Origin: Sediminibacterium ginsengisoli | GTDB taxonomy: Bacteria; Bacteroidota; Bacteroidia; Chitinophagales; Chitinophagaceae | Direction of reading: 5' to 3' | Assembly: GCA_945865545.1 (NCBI GenBank) | Contig: CAMBEQ010000004.1 | Span: forward strand, 1-64,000 | DNA length: 64,000 bases | Position numbers and translations under genes: made by a program | Shown here: positions 1 to 8,580 of the stretch, piece by piece | Numbering within the stretch: the stretch's first letter is position 1 | How the letters are laid out: every line of letters starts with the position of its first letter | The notes under the pieces: model-generated | Databases searched by the model: none | Seen by the model: the letters and a program-made list of their open reading frames with translations, nothing else | What the model was told of the DNA's origin: nothing

Positions 1-198
1 ATCTGCTAATTTATTTTTTAATGACTTATAGATGTCATTGTTTTTTCGCTCAATAATATCATTCGCATTGGACAAGCTTTTTTCAATCGTTTTAAACGCA
101 TTTAAAATTTCGCTAGATACATTTAATGCCAACAAAGCAGTCAACACAATGTACATGATGTTGATCATTTTCTGCCTTGGCTCCTTAGGTAATGACAT
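1..198 (-). CDS. gldM: GldM, type IX secretion/gliding motor protein (N-terminal part, cut by window edge)
   Basis: Only the first 66 codons are present; the gene runs off the left edge. The reading begins MSLPKEPRQKMINIMYIVLT and continues with one hydrophobic segment at about residues 12-28, then a charged helical stretch. This matches GldM, which has one inner-membrane helix and a long periplasmic part. GldM pairs with GldL to form the proton-driven motor of the type IX secretion system. It lies 34 bases downstream of gldL in the order gldK-gldL-gldM, which is conserved in Bacteroidota. The ATG at 198 gives exactly this start. Identification is firm for the visible part; the C-terminal domains cannot be assessed. 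Confidence 0.93.
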   Translation of the reverse strand, partial: MSLPKEPRQKMINIMYIVLTALLALNVSSEILNAFKTIEKSLSNANDIIERKNNDIYKSLKNKLAD

Positions 199-232
199 GT
201 ATACTAGTTTTTATAAAATTTTTAAAAAAAAA

Positions 233-916
233 TTAACGTCCTTGCATGGCGATAATCATATTGCCATATACCTGATTTAATTTGGTTAAATTATCAGCAA
301 GCAACGCAATTTGCTCTTTCGCTCTAATGGCATCTTGCGCCGAGCTGGACATGGCGTTAGAAGCTTCTGCTAGTTTGCTATAATAAGTATTCATGGCCTC
401 CATGCTTTTACTCATCATTTGAAATTGTTCATTTAAATCCTTCACTCCATTCGTAGCCAAAGCAAAACTTCCTAAGTTAGTGGACACCCCTGCTGCTGCC
501 TCTTTAATGGATCCCAAAGCAATGGCTGCATCTTTTGTATTGTGTGTAAAATCTTTACTTGATTTAGACATATCTGCTAAATCACCTAAATACATTGCGG
601 TATCATTCAATCGCTGAAAACTATTGCTTAATTTTTCAAAAGCAGCGCCATCTAATTTAGCAGCTTCTAAATGCGACATCACCGAATCTACTGCACCAGC
701 CTGAGGTGCATGGGTTGAGTCACCCACTTCTGGCGGTGGTAAAAAAGCATAAATAGTAAAAATAACGGCCTCAGTGATAAAGCCAAGTATTAATGCATAA
801 TCTGCCCATCCAAGGTGTAATATTTTAGCCAAGGTGGCAATAATAACAACAGCTGCTCCCAATGAAAAAATTACATTAATAATTTTATTGGTTCTTGGGG
901 AAATGGTATTTGACAT
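233..916 (-). CDS. gldL: GldL, inner-membrane motor subunit of type IX secretion/gliding
   Basis: A 227-residue protein with two hydrophobic helices close together near the N-terminus (about residues 12-30 and 36-60), joined by the short segment HLGW. A long soluble, Ala/Ser/Met-rich, largely helical cytoplasmic region follows. This is the architecture of GldL, which forms the ring of the GldLM rotary motor that powers protein secretion and gliding. The second helix carries a Glu (TEAVIF), consistent with the conserved glutamate implicated in proton flow in this family. It sits between gldK (41 bases upstream) and gldM, so one operon is likely. Family assignment is from recognition of the N-terminal helical hairpin and gene order. 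Confidence 0.93.
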   Translation of the reverse strand: MSNTISPRTNKIINVIFSLGAAVVIIATLAKILHLGWADYALILGFITEAVIFTIYAFLPPPEVGDSTHAPQAGAVDSVMSHLEAAKLDGAAFEKLSNSFQRLNDTAMYLGDLADMSKSSKDFTHNTKDAAIALGSIKEAAAGVSTNLGSFALATNGVKDLNEQFQMMSKSMEAMNTYYSKLAEASNAMSSSAQDAIRAKEQIALLADNLTKLNQVYGNMIIAMQGR

Positions 917-957
917 TTGGAAAATTTAATAGTTTTAAATAAAAAAAATGATATGAT

Positions 958-2241
958 TTATTTGGGACTTGGAGCCATTGACAATACACATCTAAATCCA
1001 ATATAAGATTTAGCGGTATCTTGATATTCGTAATTTCTTGTACTTACTTGGCAGTTATACGCAATGTCTTTCCAAGCACCACCTCTAATTACTTTACGTT
1101 TCATTAATATAGGATCTTCCTCTTTTGCATTGTATTGCATATCGGGACTAAAATCGCCTACAAAATTATAACCCCCTTCATAGAAAATAGAACTGGTCCA
1201 CTCTGCCACATTACCAGCCATATCAAAAAGTTTATAACCGTTTTCTGCGTAGGTTTTAACCTTGGTGGTATAAATATTATCTGCTTTAGAATTTCCACCA
1301 AAGTAATCGCCTCTACCTGGTTTAAAATTAGCTAACAAACGCCCTTCTTTTGTTCTAGTATAAGGTGATCCCCATGGATACATTGCATTTGATTTTGAAT
1401 TGCCTCTTGCAGCATATTCCCATTCTGCCTCAGTAGGTAAACGAAAAATGCCATCAACCTTTGCATCTGCACGGCCAGGTTTCCCATTGTAATAATCACT
1501 ATTATTGGTTCTCCAATTACAAAAAGCAGTTGCTTGCTTCCAAGTAACCCCTACCACCGGATACTCATTGTAAGATGGATGAGAGAAGTACATTCGTGTT
1601 AGTGGTTCGTTGTAAGAATAAGAAAAATCACGCATCCAAACTAAAGTATCAGGATATATGGGTTCTTCTTTGGTCACTAAAAAGTCACTTAACGGAAGCT
1701 CTAAAGCTTTAGAAGCTAATGCCGCAGACTTAAGATCTATATATGAATATTTATAGATTAATTTTAAAGGGTCTATTCCAATTTTACCTTTGTAACGATT
1801 GTCAGGGCTCAATAGTAATTCATTTAATTTTTCAATAACTGCTTTACTATTTAAATTTATTCTTTGTGCTCTTGCCCAATCCACTTTAATGGTATCCTCT
1901 GTTTGATTAATTCCTCCAAGGTATACCGCTAAATATTTTAAAGAGTCACTCACATAAGTAACAAACTTTCTATATTGTTCATTGGTGATTTCTGTTTTAT
2001 CCATCCAAAAGCTTTGAACTGAAACTAATTTTTTTCGATTCACCATGGCCATGTCAATTTGTTCATCACTGGCGCCCATATAAAATGAACCACCTGGGAT
2101 AAGGATGGTATGGGCTGGATCTGAGTTGAACTTTGGAGTACCTTTATTGGATTCAAATGCCATAATCAACAAGGATCCTATCAAGATACTAAGTACCATG
2201 AGGGGAAATTTTAAAGGCAACTTATATAAATTTTTTATCAT
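958..2241 (-). CDS. gldK: GldK, SUMF1/FGE-fold outer-membrane ring protein of type IX secretion
   Basis: A 427-residue protein with an N-terminal hydrophobic segment (about residues 12-28) and a formylglycine-generating-enzyme fold. Recognisable blocks are IPGGSFYMGAS near residue 49, DKTEITNEQYRKF, LPTEAEWEYAARG, DMAGNVAEW and VIRGGAWKD near the C-terminus. GldK/PorK forms, with GldN/PorN, the periplasmic ring attached to the outer membrane. The FGE catalytic cysteine pair is not intact: the block after RGGAW has a single Cys, as expected for a structural GldK. Most characterised GldK/PorK proteins are lipoproteins, but no cysteine occurs in or after this hydrophobic segment, so lipidation is not supported here. 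First gene of the gldKLM run. Confidence 0.92.
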   Translation of the reverse strand: MIKNLYKLPLKFPLMVLSILIGSLLIMAFESNKGTPKFNSDPAHTILIPGGSFYMGASDEQIDMAMVNRKKLVSVQSFWMDKTEITNEQYRKFVTYVSDSLKYLAVYLGGINQTEDTIKVDWARAQRINLNSKAVIEKLNELLLSPDNRYKGKIGIDPLKLIYKYSYIDLKSAALASKALELPLSDFLVTKEEPIYPDTLVWMRDFSYSYNEPLTRMYFSHPSYNEYPVVGVTWKQATAFCNWRTNNSDYYNGKPGRADAKVDGIFRLPTEAEWEYAARGNSKSNAMYPWGSPYTRTKEGRLLANFKPGRGDYFGGNSKADNIYTTKVKTYAENGYKLFDMAGNVAEWTSSIFYEGGYNFVGDFSPDMQYNAKEEDPILMKRKVIRGGAWKDIAYNCQVSTRNYEYQDTAKSYIGFRCVLSMAPSPK

Positions 2242-2390
2242 ATCTTTTTTTTAACCTACCACCTATTCTATCTAGAACGTAAAAAATGGGATTAAATTAC
2301 ATTTTTCAATAAAATATTTTTCATGATTTTAAAGCAGAAACCATTGATTTACACTGCTTAATTAAGGTTTGCAAATTAAAACATTAGTTG

Positions 2391-4424
2391 TTAGATATTT
2401 GCTAAAAATTCATCGAGATGCCCTATTGGCTCAGAACAGGTATTATTCTTACATATAAAATATTGATTATCAATATTTTGCTTCCCAATTGTCATCATTA
2501 TATTTTCATCCTCTTTTTTGGTAAAAAGAATCAAATGGTGGGGCAAAAACTTTGCTAACACAGAGGGAATGGCTTTTGGCGCATTCAATCCCACCGAAAC
2601 TAATTCTGAAACACCTGCTGCCAGTTGGCTAAAGCTTTGTGCCCAATAACTATAGGAGTTGGGATATTGAAGCATCATTTTTTTCATATTGGAAATCATT
2701 TGCTCGGCTTGATGCACCCATTTAGTTTGATCAAAAACACTCCCTAAATAAATTAAATTGGCACACATTACTGCATTGGCACTTGGCTGTGCACCATCAT
2801 ACAATTCCTTTTTTCGAATAATAATATCATTTTGATATGCTGCTGTATAATAATAAAAAATGGACTCCTCATCCAAGAAATGAATTTGAACATATTCGGT
2901 CCATTGTTTTGCTTTTTCCAAATAAGCAACTTCTCCTGTAATAATTTGTAATTGAATGTACGCTTGAATTAATGTAGCATAGTCTTCTAAAAACGCATAG
3001 GATTTTTTATTCCCTTTGGTATGGGTATGATAAAAATAATTTTCTGATTCGTTGTATAAATTTAGCTCTAACCATTGCATGGTAGCAATGGCTTTATTTT
3101 TAAACTTTTCTTCCCCTAATGCGCCAAAACATTTACAAAGCGCTATCACCATTAAATTATTCCAGGATAAAATTATTTTATAATCTAATGCAGGTCTAAT
3201 TTTTTTTGCTCTTTCATTAAATAATATTTTTCTGGCTTTTTCAAAAGTGGCTATCCTTCCCTCTTCTATATTATTTTGGGTCCATAAAATATTGGTATGC
3301 TCCCAATTGCCTTCCTCTTTAATTTGATAATAAGCACAAAAATCATCAAAAATTTTGGAATCAACATGCGCTTTTATTTCATCATAGGTCCAGGTGTAAT
3401 ATTTTCCTTCTATCCCTTCACTATCTGCATCTAATGCAGCAAAGTAGCCGCCAGCTTCATTTGAAAGCTCCCTATCTATAAACAAAATAGTATCCTCTAT
3501 CACCATTTTGTAATTTTCTTTTTTAGTGATTTGATAGGCTTCTGCCAACACCGTTAACAACAAAGCATTGTCATACAACATCTTTTCAAAATGAGGCGCT
3601 TGCCATTGAACATCGGTACTGTATCTTGAAAACCCACCTCCTATATGATCATATATTCCACCCTGAATCATTTTATCTAAGGACCTTACCCCATGCACCA
3701 TCGAAGCTTCATGATGATTGATATAATAATTCCGAAACAACATTTGAATAGAAAAAGTTTGTGGAAATTTAGGCGCAGTTCCAAAACCACCCCACTGCGT
3801 ATCGGCGTTGTGTAAAATTCTATTTCCAATTAAGGTGAGTTCTTCTTTAGTAGCAAGCGGCTCATTGGCACTGTCAATAGATCCCTTACTGCTCAATAAA
3901 GCCTTACCTGTTTGTGCAATATGATTCGTTAGGTTTTCTGATTGCTCAATTAATTTCTCAGGTTGACGCACATACGCTTCCTGTACACTTTTTAATACCT
4001 CCATCCAAGAAGCCCTTTGATGCATAGCAATAGGTGGAAAATAAGTACCTCCGAAAAATGGTTTCCCATTGGGCAATAAAAAGATATTTAAAGGCCACCC
4101 ACCTGCACCTGTCATGGCTTGCAATGCATCCATATAAATATGATCCACATCGGGACGCTCTTCTCTATCTACTTTAACATTGATAAAATGAGTATTCATG
4201 TAGGTAGCCACTTCTTCCGATTCAAAACTTTCTCTTTCCATTACATGACACCAATGACAAGCAGCATACCCAATACTTAATAAAATAGGTTTATTTTGTT
4301 TTTCTGCCAATTGAAAAATTTCTGCAGACCAAGCCATCCAATCCACCGGATTATGCGCATGCTGTAATAAATAAGGACTGCTCTCGTGTATGAGCTTATT
4401 GGTAAATGGGGGATTTGCATTCAT
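2391..4424 (-). CDS. YyaL/SSP411-family thioredoxin-domain protein (DUF255)
   Basis: 677 residues from the ATG at 4424; a TTG three codons further upstream is a less likely start. The N-terminus carries the thioredoxin-like DUF255 block (HNPVDWMAW at about 25-33, then a CHWC motif with Cys56 and Cys59). A long alpha/alpha-toroid region resembling N-acylglucosamine 2-epimerase/glycoside hydrolase folds follows ([40 protein letters not shown]). This is the full-length architecture of the YyaL/spermatogenesis-associated protein 20 family, whose biochemical role is not settled. There is no signal peptide, so it is probably cytoplasmic. It begins 14 bases after hemD and is probably cotranscribed with it. 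Confidence 0.85.
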   Translation of the reverse strand: MNANPPFTNKLIHESSPYLLQHAHNPVDWMAWSAEIFQLAEKQNKPILLSIGYAACHWCHVMERESFESEEVATYMNTHFINVKVDREERPDVDHIYMDALQAMTGAGGWPLNIFLLPNGKPFFGGTYFPPIAMHQRASWMEVLKSVQEAYVRQPEKLIEQSENLTNHIAQTGKALLSSKGSIDSANEPLATKEELTLIGNRILHNADTQWGGFGTAPKFPQTFSIQMLFRNYYINHHEASMVHGVRSLDKMIQGGIYDHIGGGFSRYSTDVQWQAPHFEKMLYDNALLLTVLAEAYQITKKENYKMVIEDTILFIDRELSNEAGGYFAALDADSEGIEGKYYTWTYDEIKAHVDSKIFDDFCAYYQIKEEGNWEHTNILWTQNNIEEGRIATFEKARKILFNERAKKIRPALDYKIILSWNNLMVIALCKCFGALGEEKFKNKAIATMQWLELNLYNESENYFYHTHTKGNKKSYAFLEDYATLIQAYIQLQIITGEVAYLEKAKQWTEYVQIHFLDEESIFYYYTAAYQNDIIIRKKELYDGAQPSANAVMCANLIYLGSVFDQTKWVHQAEQMISNMKKMMLQYPNSYSYWAQSFSQLAAGVSELVSVGLNAPKAIPSVLAKFLPHHLILFTKKEDENIMMTIGKQNIDNQYFICKNNTCSEPIGHLDEFLANI

Positions 4425-4438
4425 GGAATGCAATTTAT

Positions 4439-5230
4439 TTATTTCTTTTTACTATTAGAGGAAAGAAATTGGTCCAAGCCTGCTATCATGCTTGGTGTTT
4501 GTGGGCTAGGTACCTTGATATGTAAATTTAGTCCTGCCTCTTCCACCGCCTTACAGGTACTAACACCAAAAGCGCCAATGGCAGTTCCATTTTGTTTAAA
4601 GTCTGGCTTGTTTTGAAATAAACTCTTTAAACCACTTGGTGTAAATAAACAAATCACATCAAAATCATGTTCTTTTAAAACTTTTTTTATATCACTACAC
4701 TCAGTTCGATACATATAACCAAGATCAAATTCGCATTCGTGTTCTTTTAGCCAGTTCACAATCTCATTGTCTTGCTGATTTTCGCTACATACATAAAGGA
4801 ATTTTTCGTTGCCCTTATGTTTATTTAACACATCAAATAATTTCTTATTAGTACCATCTGCCCCAAAAAATACTTTACGCTTTCGGTACATGATAAACTT
4901 CTGAAGATACAGTGCCACCGACTCGGTTACGCAAAAATATTTAGTATCCTGACTTATACTCAATTTTAACTCATCACAAGTTCTAAAAAAATGATCTATG
5001 GCATGTTTACTTGTAAAAATAACTGCAGAAAATGCAGCGATATCAATTTTATTTTTTCTAAAGTCTTTGGAAGGAATTGCGATAAGCTCAATCAAGGGAT
5101 GAAAATGTAAAGAAACTTTATGTTTTCGCTCTAAATCAAAGTAAGGAGATTTTTCACTTTCAGGACGCGCTTGTGAAATAAGTATTTTTTTTGCTGCCTT
5201 TGCGCTTATCGTTTTTTTCTCTTCGCTCAT
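4439..5230 (-). CDS. hemD: Uroporphyrinogen-III synthase
   Basis: 263 residues from the ATG at 5230 (a GTG at 5248 is the alternative). The sequence has the two-domain HemD pattern: a Lys-rich start, then [60 protein letters not shown] and [19 protein letters not shown]. HemD converts hydroxymethylbilane to uroporphyrinogen III in tetrapyrrole synthesis. HemD is poorly conserved in general, so the call rests on the overall motif order and on the neighbouring DUF4271 gene, a pairing I know from Bacteroidota. It is followed at 14 bases by the YyaL-family gene. The heme chaperone hemW lies just across the divergent intergenic region. Confidence 0.82.
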   Translation of the reverse strand: MSEEKKTISAKAAKKILISQARPESEKSPYFDLERKHKVSLHFHPLIELIAIPSKDFRKNKIDIAAFSAVIFTSKHAIDHFFRTCDELKLSISQDTKYFCVTESVALYLQKFIMYRKRKVFFGADGTNKKLFDVLNKHKGNEKFLYVCSENQQDNEIVNWLKEHECEFDLGYMYRTECSDIKKVLKEHDFDVICLFTPSGLKSLFQNKPDFKQNGTAIGAFGVSTCKAVEEAGLNLHIKVPSPQTPSMIAGLDQFLSSNSKKK

Positions 5231-5256
5231 ATCTTTTACGTTTTTCACTTTTAAAA

Positions 5257-6273
5257 TTAGTAGGTCCCGCCAAAATACTGAACTACCAATTTATACAAAA
5301 TTAAAAGAGGTAATATTTCGAAAGCACAAAGGTATAGAAAAAAATGAAAAGACGATAAATGTAATTTGTTCCTAACAGATGTTATTGAAAATAAATACCT
5401 GTAAAGCAGCAATAAAACTGATACCCCTGCAGCCCCATAGATGGCCACATTATAATACATAGGCTTAGCAAAGGCTAAAATTAAGACAAAGGGGACCAAT
5501 AAAAACCCCAATACCTTATTAACCATAAAAACAACAAAAACGTATGATTTTACCAACTCCCTTGTATTAAAAATCGCACCAGCCATTTCAAGACAAATGT
5601 ACTTAACGAGATATAAGGTTGTAAAAAAAAGTGAAATATATAAATAGCCTTGCCAAAAAGAAATTGGGAGTAAGTGATTATTGAAAATTAATAAAGAAGC
5701 CATCAATGAAAAACTTAAAATAAAACAAATATTTAAGGTTAAAGAAGCAAACCCATTTTGCAAAAGCTGATCTCTATTTTGCAACATCCTAGTGGTTGAC
5801 TGATTAAATTGACTAAATAATTTTGGAAAATATTGCGGATAAATGGTATTGATAAATCCATACAATAAAAGAATGGCCACTATTAAATAAAATAAGAAAT
5901 CTTTGTCTGGCAAGGAAAACCTTTGTTCAATTTTATAAATAATTTGATTATCCTTATTATTGAATGTGTTTTTAAAATATAATTGAAACGCATTTTTATG
6001 ATTGCTATAGTACGCTCTATACTCTTTTAAGCTATTAAAATTAGAGTCTACTATTAAATTGTGATTGGCTTGAATAAACCAAGCATCAGCAACTTGAAAA
6101 GAAGTAGGGACAACCGGAACATACTTAATTAAAAGCGTATCTTTCTTAAGCAGGCTGTCGACTACTTGACCCGCAGTATCCTGATTCAATAAGTTGTTGT
6201 TTTTTTGAGTAAACGAACTCAAAAAGAGCAATGCCCCTATTAGCCAGGTTCCTTTTTTTAGTATTGTCCACAT
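5257..6273 (-). CDS. DUF4271 integral membrane protein
   Basis: A 338-residue protein. It has an N-terminal hydrophobic segment (about residues 9-21), a soluble, probably extracytoplasmic region to about residue 120, then five to seven hydrophobic helices up to the C-terminus. This is the architecture of the DUF4271 family found upstream of hemD in Bacteroidota; its function is unknown. A TAnnTTTG promoter element lies 6 bases upstream of the ATG (6280-6287, minus strand). It is the first gene of a likely operon with hemD and the YyaL-family gene. Assignment is from topology and context; I cannot verify the domain by search. Confidence 0.72.
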   Translation of the reverse strand: MWTILKKGTWLIGALLFLSSFTQKNNNLLNQDTAGQVVDSLLKKDTLLIKYVPVVPTSFQVADAWFIQANHNLIVDSNFNSLKEYRAYYSNHKNAFQLYFKNTFNNKDNQIIYKIEQRFSLPDKDFLFYLIVAILLLYGFINTIYPQYFPKLFSQFNQSTTRMLQNRDQLLQNGFASLTLNICFILSFSLMASLLIFNNHLLPISFWQGYLYISLFFTTLYLVKYICLEMAGAIFNTRELVKSYVFVVFMVNKVLGFLLVPFVLILAFAKPMYYNVAIYGAAGVSVLLLLYRYLFSITSVRNKLHLSSFHFFLYLCAFEILPLLILYKLVVQYFGGTY

Positions 6274-6279
6274 CTAGCA

Positions 6280-6287
6280 CAAAAATA
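6280..6287 (-). promoter_or_regulatory. TAnnTTTG promoter -7 element upstream of the DUF4271 gene
   Basis: Minus-strand TATTTTTG, matching the Bacteroidota -7 consensus TAnnTTTG. It ends 6 bases before the ATG at 6273, so the transcript would have almost no leader. No convincing -33 TTTG is seen at the usual distance. Confidence 0.4.
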
Positions 6288-6319
6288 AGTATCCTAATGC
6301 AGAATTAGTAACTAATAAC

Positions 6320-6327
6320 TAGCTTTG
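6320..6327 (+). promoter_or_regulatory. TAnnTTTG promoter -7 element upstream of hemW
   Basis: Plus-strand TAGCTTTG matches the Bacteroidota -7 consensus and ends 16 bases before the hemW ATG. It is divergent from the DUF4271 promoter element 33 bases away. No clear -33 element is seen. Confidence 0.38.
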
Positions 6328-6343
6328 TTCACCAATACTTATT

Positions 6344-7474
6344 ATGTCAGGCATTTACATACATATACCATTTTGCAAAAAGGCCTGCCATTATTGTAAT
6401 TTTCATTTTTCTACACAAACCAAGTATATCAATGAATTTACAGAAGCCCTCCTTATAGAAATTGATCTACAACAAAAATACCTGGGCGGCAAAATAGAAA
6501 CCTTGTATTTTGGCGGCGGTACACCATCCATTTTAAGTAAAGAGGCACTTCAATCCATTTTTAGTAAAATCAAGGATTCCTTTGACTTGTCCCAAGATTT
6601 AGAATTTACATTGGAAGCCAACCCGGACGATCTAACAGCCACTCAAGCGCAGGATTGGCTGGAGATGGGGGTTAATCGCTTAAGTATTGGCATACAAAGT
6701 TTTCAACCCCATTCCTTGGCCTGGATGAACCGTGCACATAATATTCAGCAAGCGCATTCAGCTATTGTCAATGCAAAAACAGCCGGTTTTAGTAATATTA
6801 GTGCAGATTTAATTTACGGGACCCCACATTTAAGCGACCAAGACCTGGCCGAAGACTTGCAAATTTTATTAAACTATAACATTCTACATATATCTTGTTA
6901 TGCTTTAACAGTAGAAGAAAAAACAGCCTTGTATACGATGATTCAAAAAAAGACTTTGCAGCAGGTGGATACGATACAACAAGCAAGGCAATTTGAATTG
7001 ATTGTACAAACACTTAATAATGCAGGCTGGGAACATTATGAAATTTCAAATTTCTCAAAACCCAATTGTAGAAGCAAGCACAATAGTAATTATTGGAATG
7101 GGATTCCGTATTTAGGTTTAGGCCCTGCTGCGCACTCTTATAATATTCATTCAAGACAATGGAATGTAGCTAATAACCAATTGTATTTTCAATCCATTAA
7201 AAAAAATACCGTTCCTTTTGAAATAGAGACCTTAGATACCACCACTAGGTTCAATGAATACATGATGATTTCACTCAGACAAATGGAAGGATTTTCATTG
7301 GATAAAATTAAATCTCAATTTGGAGAAAAATATGAAGCGCATGTAAAAATAATTGCTTCCACTTTTGAACTTAAAAAACAAATTCAAAAAACCGTTTTAG
7401 GTTATTGTTTAACTAAGAAAGCAAAATTCTTTGCAGATGGAATTGCAAGTGATTTTTTTTGGATCAAGGAGTGA
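6344..7474 (+). CDS. hemW: HemW, radical-SAM heme chaperone
   Basis: A 376-residue protein starting MSGIYIHIPFCKKACHYCNF. The radical-SAM cluster motif CxxxCxxC is present (Cys11, Cys15, Cys18), followed by the FGGGTPS block, LEANPDD and GVNRLSIGIQSF, all typical of HemW. HemW was long annotated as oxygen-independent coproporphyrinogen oxidase. Family members with this CxxxCxxC form, lacking the extra HemN cysteine directly after it, are heme-binding chaperones; here Phe follows Cys18-Asn19. The C-terminal HemN_C region (NEYMMISLRQMEG) is present. It is divergent from the DUF4271-hemD operon and convergent with gpsA, 22 bases away. Confidence 0.92.
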   Translation: MSGIYIHIPFCKKACHYCNFHFSTQTKYINEFTEALLIEIDLQQKYLGGKIETLYFGGGTPSILSKEALQSIFSKIKDSFDLSQDLEFTLEANPDDLTATQAQDWLEMGVNRLSIGIQSFQPHSLAWMNRAHNIQQAHSAIVNAKTAGFSNISADLIYGTPHLSDQDLAEDLQILLNYNILHISCYALTVEEKTALYTMIQKKTLQQVDTIQQARQFELIVQTLNNAGWEHYEISNFSKPNCRSKHNSNYWNGIPYLGLGPAAHSYNIHSRQWNVANNQLYFQSIKKNTVPFEIETLDTTTRFNEYMMISLRQMEGFSLDKIKSQFGEKYEAHVKIIASTFELKKQIQKTVLGYCLTKKAKFFADGIASDFFWIKE

Positions 7475-7496
7475 AAATAAATTATCCAAAGAACTA

Positions 7497-8504
7497 CTAA
7501 ACTAGTATTTTTTCAATTTGTTTAAAGGCTTCTGCTGGATCATGGCCTTCCCATAAAATTTGGTAGATGGCTGTTATAATGGGCAAAGAAATTTTATTTT
7601 TTTCATTCATAGCAACAATACATTTGCTGGCATTGTATCCTTCGGCTACCATATTCAATTCTAATTCCGCAGCACGAACCGAATACCCTTTCCCAATCAT
7701 ATTCCCAAAGGTTCTGTTTCTGCTGTGCAAGGAATAACAGGTCACTAATAAATCTCCTAAATACACTGAAGAGTCATAATTAACTCCATTGCCATTTTCT
7801 TGATTCATTATTGACTTTAGCAATGCTTGCATTTCATTGGCCGCATTGGCAATAAAAACACTTAAAAAATTATCCCCGTATTCCAACCCATGGGCTATCC
7901 CCGCACCCAATGCATATATATTTTTTGCAACCCCAGCGTATTGTACACCAATAACATCGTTATTAATTCTAGTATTAATGTATTCGGTTTCAAAATAGCG
8001 CGCAATCAATTCAGTAGCCTTTAGATCAAGGCCTGAAAAAGTTAAATAGGATAATTGCTCTGCGGCTACTTCCTCTGCATGGCTTGGACCCAATAAAGTA
8101 AAATATTGCTCTAAAGGAAAATTAAATGTTTTATACAAGTATTCATGTAGTAGAATATTGTGTTTAGGCATCACTCCTTTTACTGCAGAAACAATTTGTT
8201 TCCCTTTTAAAATATCGGCATCAATACCTTTTAAGGAAGCTTCCATATGAATAGAAGGGACTGCAATAATAAGTACATCAGATTGCTCAATCACTTGCTT
8301 TATTTCAGAAAAGAAATTGATTTTCGAAACATCAAAATAGGTATTCCTAAGATAATGTGGATTATGGTGACGCTTATTAAAATACTCAATATTAACAGCT
8401 TGCCTTACCCACCAATTAATAGAATGATTATTATCCGTAACAATTTTAGCAATGGCTGTAGCCCAGCTACCACTTCCAATTATGCCAATTTTTTTTGCTT
8501 CCAT
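7497..8504 (-). CDS. gpsA: NAD(P)H-dependent glycerol-3-phosphate dehydrogenase
   Basis: 335 residues, normal length for GpsA. The N-terminal Rossmann motif is GIIGSGSWATAIAKI. VSAVKGVMP, LLGPSHAEEV, the catalytic-lysine block GVAKNIYALGAGIAHGL and the RNRTFG substrate loop follow in the usual order. The enzyme reduces dihydroxyacetone phosphate to sn-glycerol 3-phosphate for phospholipid synthesis. A TATGTTTG element ends only 4 bases before the ATG, suggesting a leaderless transcript. A strong bidirectional hairpin at 8528-8564 separates it from the efflux genes upstream, so it is probably its own transcription unit. Confidence 0.95.
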   Translation of the reverse strand: MEAKKIGIIGSGSWATAIAKIVTDNNHSINWWVRQAVNIEYFNKRHHNPHYLRNTYFDVSKINFFSEIKQVIEQSDVLIIAVPSIHMEASLKGIDADILKGKQIVSAVKGVMPKHNILLHEYLYKTFNFPLEQYFTLLGPSHAEEVAAEQLSYLTFSGLDLKATELIARYFETEYINTRINNDVIGVQYAGVAKNIYALGAGIAHGLEYGDNFLSVFIANAANEMQALLKSIMNQENGNGVNYDSSVYLGDLLVTCYSLHSRNRTFGNMIGKGYSVRAAELELNMVAEGYNASKCIVAMNEKNKISLPIITAIYQILWEGHDPAEAFKQIEKILV

Positions 8505-8508
8505 ACTG

Positions 8509-8516
8509 CAAACATA
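8509..8516 (-). promoter_or_regulatory. TAnnTTTG promoter -7 element directly before gpsA
   Basis: Minus-strand TATGTTTG fits the Bacteroidota -7 consensus. Only 4 bases separate it from the gpsA ATG, so transcription would start at or next to the start codon. No clear -33 element is seen. Confidence 0.42.
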
Positions 8517-8527
8517 CGAAACTCAAC

Positions 8528-8564
8528 AAAAAAGGGGCCCATTATTAAAATGGGCCCCTTTTTT
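8528..8564 (-). terminator. Bidirectional rho-independent terminator between the efflux adaptor and gpsA
   Basis: A perfect 15-bp stem (arms 8528-8542 and 8550-8564) has a GC core GGGGCCCAT, a 7-base loop, and A-tract/T-tract flanks that work on both strands. It probably ends the TolC-adaptor transcript, whose last stop codon is at 8581. Confidence 0.88.
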
Positions 8565-8580
8565 TACAATCATTTAGATT

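Noticed and set aside
32-280. Plus-strand reading frame at the left edge
   Set aside because: It is the antisense of gldM and gldL, whose N-termini are clearly recognisable on the minus strand.
958-2241. Formylglycine-generating enzyme or sulfatase modifier, because of the SUMF1-like fold
   Set aside because: The catalytic Cys pair is not intact and the gldK-gldL-gldM order identifies it as the structural GldK.
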